Below, piece by piece: positions 9,901 to 24,600 of a DNA stretch of 64,000 nucleotides. The first letter of the stretch is position 1. The number at the start of each line of letters is the position of its first letter. The stretch comes from Eledone cirrhosa (lineage: Eukaryota > Mollusca > Cephalopoda > Octopoda > Eledonidae). The stretch is from positions 5,477,104-5,541,103 of the forward strand of contig OZ024742.1 of assembly GCA_964016885.1 (NCBI GenBank), in the 5' to 3' direction. A program made the translations under genes and the position numbers. The notes beneath the pieces were generated by a model. It saw nothing but the letters and a program-made list of their open reading frames with translations, was not told the origin of the DNA and ran no database searches.

Positions 9901-12801
9901 TGGAGGTATAACTGTCCTGGAGGTATTACTGTCCTGGAGCTATAATTGTCCTGGAGGTATTATTGTTCTGGAGGTATTACTATTTGTACTGGAGGGATAA
10001 CTGTCCTGGAGGTATTACTGTCCTCGAGGTATAACTGTGTGTCCTGGATGTATATCTTTCCTGGAGTTATAACTGTCTGTCCTGGAGGTATAAATGTCCT
10101 GGAGGTATTACTGTCCTGGAGGTATCACTGTCCTGGAGGTATGACTCTCTTGAAGGTATAACTGTCCTGGACGTATTACTTTCCTGGAGGTATTTCTCTC
10201 CTGGAGGTATTACTGTCCTGGAGGTATAACTGTCCTGGCGGTATAACTGTACTGGAGGTATTACTGTCCTGGAGGTATTACTGTCCTGGAGGTATCACTG
10301 TCCTGGAGGTATGACTATCTTGGAGGTATAACTGTCCTGGACGTATTACTGTCCTGGAGGTATTTCTCTCCTGGAGGTATAACTGTCCTGGAGGTATTAC
10401 TGTCCTGGAGGTATAACTGTCCTGGCGGTATAACTGTCCTGGAGGTATTACTGTCCTGGAGGTATTACTGTCCTGGAGGTATAACTGTCCTGGAGGTATA
10501 ACTATCCTGGAGGTATTACTGTCCTGGAGGTATAACTGTCCGGGCGGTATAACTGTCCTGGAGGTTTTACTGTCCTCGAGGTATTACTGTCCTGGAGGTA
10601 TAACTGTCCGGGCGGTACAACTGTCCTCGAGATATTACTGTCCTGGAGCTATTACTGTCCTGGAGGTATGACTGTACTTGAGGTATTACTGTCCTGGTGG
10701 TATTACTGTTCTGAAGGTATAACTGTCCTGTAGGTATAACTGTCCTGGAGGTATAACTGTCATGGAGGTATAAATGTCCTGGAGATATAACTGGCCTGGA
10801 GGTAAAACTGTGCTGGAGCTATAACTCTCTGTTTTGGAGGTATAACAGTCCTGGAGGTATAACTCTCTGTCCTGGAGGTATAACTGTGCAGCAGGTATAA
10901 CTGTCCTGGAGATATAACTTTCTGTCCTGGAGGTATAACTGTGCAGGAGGCATAACTGTCTGTCCTGGAGATATATACTGTCCTGGAGGTATAACTGTGC
11001 TGGATGTATAATTGTGCTGGAGTTATACCTGTCTATCCTGGAGGTATAACAGTGCAGGAGGTATAACTCTCTGTCCTGGAGGTATAACGTCTGTCCTGGA
11101 GGTATAACTGTTCTGTAGGTATAATTGTGCTGGAGGTATAACTGTTCTCGAGGTATAACTATGCTGGAGGTATAACTGTCTGTCCAGGAGGTATAACTGT
11201 CCTGGAGTTATAACTGTCCTGGAGGTATAAATCCCCTGGAGGTATTGCTGTCCTCGAGGTATTACTGTCCTGGAGGTGTAACTGTCCTGGAGGTATAACT
11301 GTCCTGGGGGTATAACTGTCCTTGAGGTATTACTGTCCTGGAGGTATAACTGTCCTGGAAGTATTTACTGTGCTGGAGGTATAACTGTCCTGGAGGTATT
11401 ACTGTCCTGGAGGTATTTACTGTGCTGGAGGTATAACTGTCCTGGAGTATTACTGTCCTGGAGATATTACTGTCCTGGAGGTATTACTATCCTGGAGTAT
11501 TACTGTCCTGGAGGTATTACTGTCCTGGAGGTCTTACTGTCCTGGAGGTATTACTGTCCTGGAGGTATTACTGTCCTGGGGCTATAACTGTCCTGGAGGT
11601 ATTACTGTCCTGGAACTATAATTATCCTGGAGGTATTACTGTCCTGTAGGTATTACTGTCCTGGAGGTATAACTGTCCTGGAGGTGTTACTGTCCAGGAG
11701 GCATAACTGTCCTGGCGGTATTACAGTCCAGGAGAAATAACTGTCCTGGCGGTATTACTGTCCAGGAGGTATAACTGTCCTGGCGGTATTACTGACCTGG
11801 AGGTATAACTCTCCTAGAGGTATAACTATCCTGGAGGTATAACTGTCCTGGAGATATAACTGTCCTGGCGCTATTACTGTCCAGGAGCTATAACTGTCTG
11901 TCCTGGAGGTATAACTGTCCAGGAGGTATAACTCTCCTGGAGATATAACTGTCCTGGCGGTATTACTGTACAGGAGCTATAACTGTCTGTCCTAGAGGTA
12001 TAACTGTCCTGGAGGTATAACTGTCTGGAGGTTTAACTGTCCTGGAGGTATAACTCTCTGTCCTGGAGGTATAACTGATCTGGAGTTATTACTGTCCTGG
12101 AGATATTACCTTCCTGGGGGTATAACTGTCCTGGGGATGTAACTGTCCTGGAGGTATTTCTGTCCTGGAGGTATTACTGTCCTGGAGTATAACTGTCCTG
12201 GAGGTGTTACTGTCCAGGAGGTATAACTGTCCTGGCGGAATTACTGTCCAGGAGGTATAACTGTCCTGGCGGTATTACTGTCCAGGAGGTATAACTCTCC
12301 TGGAGGTATAACTGTCCCGGAGATATTACTGTCCTGGAGATATAACTGTCTTGGCGGTATTACTGTCCTGGAACTATAATTATCCTGGAGGTATTACTGT
12401 CCTGGAGGTATAAGTATCCTGGAGGTTTAACTGTCCTGGAGGTATAACTGTCCTGGAGATATAACTGTCCTGACGGTATTACTGTCCTGTAGGTAATACT
12501 GTCCTGGAGTATAACTGTCCTGGCGGTATTACTGTCCAGGAGATATAACTGTCCTGGCGGTATTAGTGTCTAGGGGGTATAACTGTCCTGGCTGTATAAC
12601 TGACCTGGAGGTATTACTGTTCTGGAAGTATAACTGACCTGGAGGTATAACTGTCCTGGAGGTATAACTGTCCTGGAGGTATAACTGTCCTGGAGATATT
12701 ACAGTCCTGGATGTATTATAGTCCTGGAGGTATATCTCTCCTGGACGTATAACTGTACTGGAGGTCTTACTGTCAGGGATTATTACTGTCCTGGAGGTAT
12801 T
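6992..12801 (+). repeat. 17-bp satellite array, second block
   Basis: The block has the same 17-bp monomer and orientation as the first block. Its first 300 bp and parts of 7560-7950 and 10790-11200 contain 21-bp monomers with an extra CTGT (ACTGTCTGTCC). Stop-free stretches are period artefacts. Confidence 0.97.
8880..9190 (+). repeat. 102-bp (six-monomer) higher-order repeat
   Basis: The diagnostic variant GGAGCTATTAC recurs at 8884, 8986 and 9088, exactly 102 bp (6 x 17) apart, with near-identical monomers between. The block is present again in the second 6,973-bp unit at 15857, 15959 and 16061. Confidence 0.85.
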
Positions 12802-15800
12802 GCTTCACGGCACAGGCATTGCTTTATATCTGGAGATCTCTCTGCACTTGTCGTCACATGGTACCATGGGCCCAGCACTATGTGTCAATAATTGTCACAA
12901 GTGTAGTGTTTGTACCAGAGTTTTCAAGTCGCTGGCTGGACTAAAAAACCACACTCGTTCAGCGCATCGGTAGGGGTTCTCCTACATGGATATAAAGTAG
13001 TGGCCGTACTCGAAAATGAGTTGGCAGCCACCACCATGTATGTATGTATGTATGTATGTATGTATGTATGTATGTATGTATGTATGTATGTATGTATGTA
13101 TCCGGGAGAGATGACCCCTTAGCCTTTGTCAAGGCAGAATTCTAGAAGGAAAACTCTGATATAACACCTGCAACCCTGATGGTATCCAATGACGTTGACT
13201 TGTTCTTCTTTTTGGTAAATATCATCTTGGTCAAGAGAGTGGGACTGGCTTTGTGCAGTGCCTTTGCTCACTATAAAAGCTTCACGGCACAGGCATTGCT
13301 TTATATCTGGAGATCTCTCTGCACTTGTCGTCACATGGTACCATGGGCCCAGCACTATGTGTCAATAATTGTCACAAGTGTAGTGTTTGTACCAGAGTTT
13401 TCAAGTCGCTGGCTGGACTAAAAAACCACACTCGTTCAGCGCATCGGTAGGGGTTCTCCTACATGGATATAAAGTAGTGGCCGTACTCGAAAATGAGTTG
13501 GCAGCCACCACCATGTATGTATGTATGTATGTATGTATGTATGTATGTATGTATGTATGTATGTATGTATGTATGTATGTATGTATGTATGTATGTATGT
13601 GTGTGTATGTATACATATTTAGGCATATATATATGTATATATATGTGTGTATATTTGTTCGTGTATGTGTATATATATATATATGCGTTTACATGTATAT
13701 GTTTAGGTTTGGATAAAAATACAGTTGACAGAATTTTAACAGACCACTTGCACATTTGAAATATTTGTACCCCTTCATTTGTGGAGCAAAAGGCGAATTT
13801 ATTAGGATTTGTTAGATTGGCTCGAAATTGAGCCAAATATCTTGGATCAAGTTATTAAAGTTGAGGAATGCGGGAGGACGATAGAGAGAAAAAACGGACA
13901 CTTGAGAAATGGCACACGAAAACCTATCGTCGTCAGAAGAAAGCGCGCATGAGCAAATCCAGTGATTAACTGTCCTGGAGGTATAACTGTCTATCCTAGA
14001 GGTATAACTGTCTGTCCTGGAGGTATAACTGTCTGTCATGGAGGTATTAATGTCTATCCTGGAGGTATAACTGTCCTGGAGGTATTGCTGTCCTGGAGGT
14101 ATAACTGTCCTGGAGGTATTACTGTCCTGGAGGTATAACTGTCCTGGAGGTATTACTGTCCTGGAGGTATTACTGTCCAGAAGGGATAACTGTCCTGGAG
14201 GTATTACTGTCCTGGAGGTATTACTGTCCTGGAGATATAACTGTCCTGGAGGTATTACTGTCCTGGTGGTATTACTGTTCTGGAGGTATAACTGTCCTGT
14301 AGGTATAACTGTCTTGGAGCTATAAATGTCCTGGAGGTATTACTGTCCTGGAGGTATTGGTGTCCTGGAGGTATTACTGTCCTGGAGTATTACTGTCCTG
14401 GACTATTACTGTCCTGGAGGTATTACTGTCATGGCGGTATTACTGTCCTGGAGTATTGCTGTCCTGGAGGTATTACTGTCCTGCAGGTACAACTGTCCTG
14501 GAGGTATAACTGTGCTGGAGGTATAACTGTCCTAGAGGTATAACTGGCCTGGAGGTAAAACTGTGCTGGAGGTATAACTGTCCTAGAGGTATAACTGGCC
14601 TGGAGGTAAAACTGTGCTGGAGGTATAATTCTCTGTCCTGGAGGTATAACTCTCTGTCCTGGAGATATAACTCTCCTGGATGTATAACTGTCTGTCCTGG
14701 AGATATTACTGTCCTGGAGGTATAACTGTGCTGGATGTATAATTGTGCTGGAGGTATAACTGTCTATCCTGGAGGTATAACAGTGCAGGAGGTATAACTC
14801 TCTGTCCTGGAGGTATAACGTCTGTCCTGGAGGTATAACTGTCCTGGAGGTATAACTGTTCTGGAGGTATAATTGTGCTGGAGGTATAACTCTCTGTCCT
14901 GGAGTTATAATTGTCCTGGAGGTATAAATCACCTGGAGGTATTACTGTCCTGGAGGTATTACTGTCCTGGAGGTGTAACTGTCCTGGGGGTATAACTGTC
15001 CTTGAGGTATTACTGTCCTGGAGGTATTACTGTCCTGGAGGTATTTACTGTGCTGGAGGTATAACTGTCCTTGAGGTATTACTGTCCTGGAGGTATTACT
15101 GTCCAGGAGGTATTTACTGTGCTGGAGGTATAACTGTCCTGGAGGTATTACTGTCCTGGAGATATTACTGTCCTGGAGGTATTACTGTCCTGGAGTATTA
15201 CTGTCCTGGAGGTATTACTGTCTTGGAGGTATTACTGTCCTGGAGGTATAACTGTCCTGGAGGTATATATGTCCTGGAGGTATAATTCTCCTGGATGTAT
15301 TACAGTTCTGGAGATATTACTGTCCTGGAGGTATTACTGTCCTAGAGTATTACTGTCCTGGAGGTATTACTGTTCTGGAGGTATAACTGTCCTGGCGGTA
15401 TTACTGTCCTGGAGGTATAACTGTCCTGGAGGTATTACTGTCCTGGAGGGATAACTGTCCTGGAGGTATTACTGTCCTGGAGGTATTACTCTCCTAGAGG
15501 TATTACTGTCCTGGAGGTATTACTGTTCTGGAGGTATAACTGTCCTGGCGGTATTACTGTCCTGGAGGTATAACTGTCCTGGAGCTATTACTGTCCTGGA
15601 GGTATAACTGCCCTGGAGGTATTACTGTCCTGGAGGAATTACTGTCCTGGAGGGATAACTGTCCTGGAGGTATTACTGTCCTGGAGGTATTACTCTCCTA
15701 GAGGTATTACTGTCCTGGAGGTATTACTATTTGTACTGGAGGTATAACTGTCCTGGAGGTATAACTGTCCTGGCGGTATAACTGTCCTGGAGGTATTACT

Positions 15801-18475
15801 GACTTGGAGGTATTACTGTCCTGGAGGTATTACTGTCCTGGAGGTATAACTTCCTGGAGCTATTACTGTCCTGGAGGTATAACTGTCCTGGAGGTATTAC
15901 TGTCCTGGAGGTATAACTGTCCTGGAGGTATTACTGTCCTGGAGGTATAACTGTCCTGGAGCTATTACTGTCCTGGAGGTATAACTGTCCTGGAGGTATT
16001 ACTGTCCTGGAGGTATAACTGTCCTGGAGGTATTACTGTCCTGGAGGTATAACTGTCCTGGAGCTATTACTGTCCTGGAGGTATAACTGTCCTGGAGGTA
16101 TTACTGTCCTGGAGGTATAACTGTCCTGGAGGTATTACTGTCCTGGAAGTATAACTGTCCTGGAGGTATAACTGTCCTGGAGGTATTACTGTCCTGGATG
16201 TATTACTGTACTGGTGTTATAAGCGTCCTGTAGGTATAACTGTCCTGTAGGTATAACTGTCCTGGAGGTATTACTGACTTGGAGGTATTACTGTCCTGGA
16301 GGTATAACTGTCCTGGAGGTATTACTGTCCAGGAGGTATAACTGTTTTGGAGGTTTTTCTGTCCTGGAGTTATTAGTGTCCTGGAGATATAACTGTCCTG
16401 GAGGTATTACTCTCCTGGATTTATTACTGTCCTAGTGGTATAAGCGTCCTGTAGGTATAACTGTCTTGTAGGTATTACTGTCCTGGAGGTATTACTGACT
16501 TGGAGGTATTACTGTCCTGGAGGTATAAATGTCCTGTACGTATTACTGTCCTGGAGGTATTACTCTCCTGGAGGTATTACTGGCCTGGAGGTATAACTGT
16601 TCCGGGGTATTATTGTCCTGGAGGTATAACTGTCTTGGAGGTATTACTGTCCTGGAGGTATTACTGTCCTGGAGGTATTACTGTCCTGGAAGTATAACTG
16701 TCCTGGAGGTATTACTGTCCTGGAGGTATAACTGTCCTGGAGGTATTACTGTCCTGGAAGTATAACTGTCCTGGAGGTATTACTGTCCTGGAAGTATAAC
16801 TGTCCTGGAGGTATAACTGTCCTGGAGGTATAACTGTCTTGGAGGTATTACTGTCCTGGAGGTATTACTGTCCTGGAGGTATAACTGTCCTGGAGGTATT
16901 ACTGTCCTGGAGCTATAATTGTCCTGGAGGTATTATTGTTCTGGAGGTATTACTATTTGTACTGGAGGGATAACTGTCCTGGAGGTATTACTGTCCTCGA
17001 GGTATAACTGTGTGTCCTGGATGTATATCTTTCCTGGAGTTATAACTGTCTGTCCTGGAGGTATAAATGTCCTGGAGGTATTACTGTCCTGGAGGTATCA
17101 CTGTCCTGGAGGTATGACTCTCTTGAAGGTATAACTGTCCTGGACGTATTACTTTCCTGGAGGTATTTCTCTCCTGGAGGTATTACTGTCCTGGAGGTAT
17201 AACTGTCCTGGCGGTATAACTGTACTGGAGGTATTACTGTCCTGGAGGTATTACTGTCCTGGAGGTATCACTGTCCTGGAGGTATGACTATCTTGGAGGT
17301 ATAACTGTCCTGGACGTATTACTGTCCTGGAGGTATTTCTCTCCTGGAGGTATAACTGTCCTGGAGGTATTACTGTCCTGGAGGTATAACTGTCCTGGCG
17401 GTATAACTGTCCTGGAGGTATTACTGTCCTGGAGGTATTACTGTCCTGGAGGTATAACTGTCCTGGAGGTATAACTATCCTGGAGGTATTACTGTCCTGG
17501 AGGTATAACTGTCCGGGCGGTATAACTGTCCTGGAGGTTTTACTGTCCTCGAGGTATTACTGTCCTGGAGGTATAACTGTCCGGGCGGTACAACTGTCCT
17601 CGAGATATTACTGTCCTGGAGCTATTACTGTCCTGGAGGTATGACTGTACTTGAGGTATTACTGTCCTGGTGGTATTACTGTTCTGAAGGTATAACTGTC
17701 CTGTAGGTATAACTGTCCTGGAGGTATAACTGTCATGGAGGTATAAATGTCCTGGAGATATAACTGGCCTGGAGGTAAAACTGTGCTGGAGCTATAACTC
17801 TCTGTTTTGGAGGTATAACAGTCCTGGAGGTATAACTCTCTGTCCTGGAGGTATAACTGTGCAGCAGGTATAACTGTCCTGGAGATATAACTTTCTGTCC
17901 TGGAGGTATAACTGTGCAGGAGGCATAACTGTCTGTCCTGGAGATATATACTGTCCTGGAGGTATAACTGTGCTGGATGTATAATTGTGCTGGAGTTATA
18001 CCTGTCTATCCTGGAGGTATAACAGTGCAGGAGGTATAACTCTCTGTCCTGGAGGTATAACGTCTGTCCTGGAGGTATAACTGTTCTGTAGGTATAATTG
18101 TGCTGGAGGTATAACTGTTCTCGAGGTATAACTATGCTGGAGGTATAACTGTCTGTCCAGGAGGTATAACTGTCCTGGAGTTATAACTGTCCTGGAGGTA
18201 TAAATCCCCTGGAGGTATTGCTGTCCTCGAGGTATTACTGTCCTGGAGGTGTAACTGTCCTGGAGGTATAACTGTCCTGGGGGTATAACTGTCCTTGAGG
18301 TATTACTGTCCTGGAGGTATAACTGTCCTGGAAGTATTTACTGTGCTGGAGGTATAACTGTCCTGGAGGTATTACTGTCCTGGAGGTATTTACTGTGCTG
18401 GAGGTATAACTGTCCTGGAGTATTACTGTCCTGGAGATATTACTGTCCTGGAGGTATTACTATCCTGGAGTATTA
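11503..18475 (+). repeat. 6,973-bp tandem duplication, unit 2
   Basis: This is the second copy of the 6,973-bp unit. In the stretches I compared, the only difference I noticed is C at 9886 against G at 16859. Identity is lost at about 18503. The match includes microsatellite lengths in the insert, so the copying is very recent, or it arose in assembly. Confidence 0.9.
12802..13964 (+). mobile_element. Non-satellite insert in the array, copy 2
   Basis: This is a copy of the 5829-6991 insert at an offset of exactly 6,973 bp, with the same two partial dispersed-repeat copies, the same (ATGT)n tract lengths and the same 3' unique part. Because the flanking satellite is also duplicated, it arrived here by segmental duplication and not by a second transposition. 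Confidence 0.9.
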
Positions 18476-18649
18476 CTGTCCTGGAGGTATTACTGTCCTG
18501 GAGTATTACTGTATTGGAGGTATTACTGTCCTGGAGGTATAACTGTCCTGGAGGTATAATTTTTCTAGAGGTATAACTGTCCTGGAGGTATAACTGTCCT
18601 GGAGTATTACTGTCTTGGATGTATTACTGTCCTGGAGGTATAATTCTCC

Positions 18650-21600
18650 TGGATGTATAACTGTGCTGGAGGTATAACTGTCCTGGAGGTATAACTGTGC
18701 TGGAGGTATAACTGTCCTGGAGCTATAACTGTCTGTCCTGGAGCTATAACTGTGCTGGAGGTATAACTGTCCTGAGGTATAACTCTCTGTCCTGGGGGTA
18801 TAACTGTCTATGCTGGAGGTATAACTGTCCTGGAGGTATAACTCTCTGTCCTGGAGGTATAAATCTCTGTCCTGGAGTTATAACTTACTGTCCTGGAGGA
18901 ATAACTCTCTGTCCTGGAGATATAACTGTGCTGAGGTATAACTGTACTGGAGATAAAACTGTCTGTCCTGGAGGTATAACTGTCTGTACTGGAGGTATAA
19001 CTGTGCTGGAGATATAACTGCCTGTCCTGGAGATATTGCTGTCCTGGAGGTATTACTCTCTGTCCTGGAGGTATAATTGTGCTGGTGGTATAATTGTGCT
19101 GGAAGTATAACTGTCTGTCCTGGAGCTATAACTGTGCTGGGGGTATAATTGTGCTGGAGGTATAACTCTCTGTCGTGTAGGTATAACTGTGCTGGAGGTA
19201 TAATTGTGCTGCAGGTATAACTGTCCTGGCGGTATAACTGTCTTAGAGGTATTACTGTCCTGGAGGTATTACTGTCCTGGACGTATAACTGTCCTGGAGC
19301 TATTACTGTCCTGGAGGTATTACTGTCCTGGAGGTATAACTGTCCTGGAGGTATAACTGTCCTGGAGGTATTACTGTCCTGGAGCTATAATTGTCCTGGA
19401 GGTTTTACTATTCTGGAGGTATTACTATTTGTACTGGAGGGATAACTGTCCTGGAGATATTACTATCCTCGAGGTATAACTGTGTGTCCTGGATGTATAT
19501 CTTTCCTGGAGTTATAACTGTCTGTCCTGGAGGTATAATTGTCCTGGAGGTATAAATGTCCTGGAGGTATTCCTGTCCTGGAGGTTCTGGTGTCCTGGAG
19601 GTATTACTGTCCTGGAGTATTTCTGTCCTGGAGGTATTACTGTCATGGCGGTATTACTGTCCTGGAGTATTACTGTCCTGGAGGTATAACTTTCCTGGAG
19701 GTATAACTGTCCTGGAGGTATAACTCTGTGTCCTGGAGGTATAACTCTCTGTCCTGGAGGTATAAGTGTCTGTCCTGGAGGTATAACTGTCTGTCCTGGA
19801 GGTATAACTGTATTGGAGGTATAACTGTCTGTCCTGGAGATATTACTGTCCTGGAGGTATAACTGTGCTGGAGGTATAATTGTGCTGGAGGTATAACTGT
19901 CTGTCCTGAAGGTATATCTGTCTGTCCTGGAGTTATAACTGTCCTGGAGGTATAACTGTGCTGGAGCTATAATTGTGCTGGAGGTATAACTCTCTGTCGT
20001 GGAGGTATAACTCTCTGTCCTGGAAGTATAACTGTGCTGGAGGTACAATTGTGCTGGAGGTATAACTGTCTGTCCTGGAGGTATAACTGTCCTTCCTGGA
20101 GGTATAACTGTCCTGGAGGTATAGCAGTGCAGGAGGTATAACTCTCTGTCCTGGAGGTATAACGCCTGTCCTGGAGGTATACCTGTCCTGGAGGTATAAC
20201 TGTTCTGGAGGTATAATTGTGCTGGAGGTATAACTCTCTGTCCTGGAGGTACTACTGTGCTTGAGTTATAATTGTGCTGCAGGTTTAACTGTCCTGGAGG
20301 TATAACTCTCTGTCCTGGAGGTATAACTGTCCTGGAGGTATAACTGTTCTCGAGGTATAACTATGCTGGAGGTATAAATGTCCTGGAGGTATTACTGTCA
20401 TGGAGGTATAACTGTCTGTCTTCGAGGTATAACTGTCCTGGAGGTATAACTGTCCTGGAGGTATTACTGTCGTGGAGGTATAACTGTCTGTCCTGGAGGT
20501 ATAACTGTCTGTCCTGGAGGTATAAATCCTCTGGAGGTATTACTGTCCTGGAGGTATTACTGTCCTGGACGTATTACTGTCCTGGAGGTATAACTGTGCT
20601 GGAAATATAACTGTCCTTGAGGTATTACTGTCCTGGAGGTATTACTGTCCTGGAGGTATTACTGTCCTGGAGTATTACTGTCCTGGAGGTATTACTGTCC
20701 TGGAGTATTTCTGTCCTGGAGGCATTACTGTCATGGCGGTATTACTGTCCTGGAGTATTACTGTCCTGGAGGTATAATTGTCCTGGAGGTATAACTGTGC
20801 TGGAAATATAACTCTCCTTGAGGTATTACTGTGCTGGAGGTATAACTGTCTGTCCTGGAGGTATAACTGTCTGTCCTGGAGGTATAATTCTCTGTCCTGG
20901 AGGTATAACTGTCCTGGAGGTATAACTGTCTGTCCTGGAGGTATAACTGTCTGTCCTGGAGGTATAATTCTCTGTCCTGGAGGTATAACTGTCCTGGAGG
21001 TATAACTGTCTGTCCTGGAGGTATAACTGTCTGTCCTGGAGGGATAACTGTATTGTAGGTATAACTGTCTGTCCTGGAGATATTACTGTCCTGGAGGTAT
21101 AACTGTGCTGGAGGTATAATTGTGCTGGAGGTATAACTGTCTGTCCTGAAGGTATAACTGTCTGTCCTGGAGGTATAACTGTCTGTCCTGGAGATATTAC
21201 TGTCCTGGAGGTATAACTGTGCTGGAGGTATAATTGTGTTGGAGGTATAACTGTCTGTCCTGAAGGTATAAATGTCTGTCCTGGAGGTATAACAGTACAT
21301 GAGGTATAAATCTCTGTCCTGGAGGTATAACTGTCTGTCCTGGAGTTATAACTGTCCTGGAGGTATAACTGTGCTGGAGGTATAATTGTGCTGGAGGTAT
21401 AACTCTCTGTCGTGGAGGTATAACTCTCTGTCGTGGAGGTATAACTCTCTGTCCTGGAAGTATAACTGTGCTGGAGTTATATTTGTGCTGGAGGTATAAC
21501 TGTCTGTCTTCGAGGTATAACTGTCTTGGAGGTATAACTGTCTATCCTGGAGGTATTTCCGTCCTGGAGGTATAACTGTCTGTCCTGGAGGTATAACTGT

Positions 21601-24600
21601 CCTGGAGTTATAACTGTCCTGGAGGTATAAATCCCCTGGAGGTATTATTTTCCTGGAGGTATTACTGTCCTCGAGGTATAAATGTCCTTGAGGTATTACT
21701 GTCCTGGAGGTATTACTGTCGTGGAGGTATTACTGTCCTGGAGGTATAACTGTTCTGGAGGTATAATTGTGCTGGTGGTATAACTCTCTGTCCTGGAGGC
21801 ACTACTGTGCTTGAGTTATAATTGTGCTGGAGGTTTAACTGTCCTGGAGGTATAACTGTCTGTCCTGGAGGTATAACTGTCCTGGAGGTATAACTGTTCT
21901 CGAGGTATAACTATGCTGGAGTTATAAATGTCCAGGAAGTATTACTGTCATGGAGGTATAACTGTCTGGCTTCGAGGTATAACTGTCCTGGAGGTATAAC
22001 TGTCCTGGAGGTATTACTGTCGTGGAGGTATAACTGCCTGTCCTGGAGGTATAAATCCCCTGGAGGTATTACTGTCCTGGAGGTATTACTGTCCTGGAGG
22101 TGTAACTGTCCTGGAGGAATAACTGTCCTGGGGGTATAACTGTCCTTGAGGTATTACTGTCCTGGACATATTACTGTCCTGGAGGTATAACTGTGCTGGA
22201 AATATAACTGTCCTTGAGGTATTACTGTCCTGGAGGTATTACTGTCCTGGAGGTATTTACTGTGCTGGAGGTATAACTGTCCTGGAGGTATTACTGTCCT
22301 GGAGGTATTACTTTCCTGGAGCTATTAGTGTCCTGGAAGTATAACTGTCCTGGAGGTATTACTGTCCTGGAGTATTACTGTCTTGGAGGTATTACTGTCC
22401 TGGAGTATTACTGTCCTGGTGGTATTACTGTCCTGGAGTATTACTGTCTTGGAGGTATTACTGTCCTGGAGGTATAACTGTCCTGGAGGTATAATTTTGT
22501 TAGAGGTATAACTGTCCTGGAGGTATAACTGTCCTGGAGGTATTACTGTCTTGGAGGTATTTCTGTCCTGGAGGTATAATTCTCCTGGATGTATTACAGT
22601 TCTGGAGGTATTACTGTCCTGGGTATTACTTTCCTAGAGTATTACTGTCCTGGATGTATAACTGTTCTGGAGGTATAACTGTCCTGGAGGTATAACTGTG
22701 CTGGAGGTATAACTGTCTGTCCTGGAGCTATAACTGTGCTGGAGGTATAACTGTCCTGAGGTATAACTCTCTGTCCTGGGGGTATAATTGTCTATCCTGG
22801 AGGTATATCTGTCCTGGAGGTATAACTCTCTGTCCTGGAGGTATAACTCTCTGTCCTGGAGTTATAACTTACTGTCCTGGAGGAATAACTCTCTGTCCTG
22901 GAGATGTAACTGTGCTGGAGGTATAACTGTCCTGGAGGTATAACTGTCTGTCCTGGAGGGATAACTGTCTGTACTGGAGGTATAACTGTGCTGGAGATAT
23001 AACTGTCTGTCCTGGAGATATTACTGTCCTGGAGGTATTACTCTCTGTCCTGGAGGTATAACTGTGCTGGTGGTATAATTGTGCTGGAGGTATAACTGTC
23101 TGTCCTGGAGGTATAACTGTGCTGGAGGTATAATTGTGCTGGAGGTATAACTCTCTGTCGTGGAGGTATAACTCTCTGTCGTGGAGGTATAACTCTCTGT
23201 CCTGGAAGTATAACTGTGCTGGAGGTATAATTGTGCTGGAGGTTTAACTGTCTGTCCTGGAGGTATAACTGTCTGTTCTGGAGGAATAAATGTCCTGGAG
23301 GTATAACTGTTCTCGAGGTATAACTGTGCTGGAGGTATAAATGTCCTGGAGGTATTATTGTCCTGGAGATATAACTGTCAGTGCTGGAGGTATAACTGTC
23401 TATCCTGGAGGTATAACTGTCTGTCTTCGAGGTATAACTGTCCTGGAGGTATAACTGTCGTGGAGGTATAAATGTCCTGGTGGTATTACTGTCCTGGATG
23501 TATAAATATCTGTCCTGGAGGTATTACCACCCTGGAGGTATAACTGTCTGTCCTGGAGGTATAGCAGTCCTGGAGTTATAACTGTCCTGGAGGTATAAAT
23601 GCCCTGGAGGTATTATTGTCCTGGAGGTATTACTGTCCTCGAGGTATTACTGTCCTGTAGGTATAACTGTGCTGGAGGTATAACTGTCATGGAGGTATAA
23701 ATCCACTGGAGGTATTACTGTTCTGGAGGTATTACTGTCCTGGAGGCATAACTGTCCTGGAGGTATAACTGTCCTGGGGGTATAACTGTCCTTGAGATAT
23801 AACTGTGCTGGAGGTATAACTGTCGTGGAGGTACAACTGTTCTGGGGGTATTACTGTCCAGGAGGTATAACTCTCCTGGAGGTATTATTGTTCTGGAGGT
23901 ATTACTGTCCTGGGTATTACTGTTCTGGAGGTAAAACTGTCCTGGATCTATAACTGTTCTGGAGGTAAAACTGTCCTGGAGGTATAACTGTGCTGGAGGT
24001 AAAACTGTGCTGGAGGTATAACTCTCTGTCCTGGTGGTATACTGTCTGTCCTGGAGGTATAACTCTCATTCCTGGAAGTATAACTCTCTGTCCTGGAGGT
24101 ATAACTCACTGTCCTGGAGGAATAATTCACTGTCCTGGAGGTATAACTGTCTGTCCTGGAGGTATAACTGTCTGTCCTGGAGGTATAACTCACTGTCCTG
24201 GAGGAATAATTCACTGTCCTGGAGGTATAACTGTCTGTCCTGGAGGTATAACTGCCTGCCCTGGAGGTAAAACTGTCCTGGAGGTATAACTGTATGTCCT
24301 GGAGGTATAACTGTCTGTCCTGGAGGTATAACTGTCTGTCCTGGAGGTATAACTGCCTGCCCTGGAGGTAAAACTGTCCTGGAGGTATAACTGTCTGTCC
24401 TGGAGGTATAACTGTCTGTCCTGGAGGTATAACTGTCTGTCCTGGAGGTATAACTGTCTGTCCTGGGGGTATAACTCTCATTCCTGGAAATATAACTCTC
24501 TGTCTTGGAGGTATAACTCACTGTCCTGGAGGAATAATTCACTGTCCTGGAGGTATAACTGTCCTGGCGGTATAACTGTCTTGGAGGTATTACTCTCCTG

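Larger units (their letters stand above)
4530..11502 (+). repeat. 6,973-bp tandem duplication, unit 1
   Basis: A 6,973-bp unit, made of satellite plus the 1,164-bp insert, is followed directly by a second copy at the same orientation. The offset is exactly 6,973 at every marker checked (GGGGCTATAACTG at 4605/11578, TCTGGAGGTTTAACTG at 5051/12024, insert start 5829/12802). Left of about 4530 the two sequences no longer match. The exact ends are blurred by the 17-bp repeat. Confidence 0.9.
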
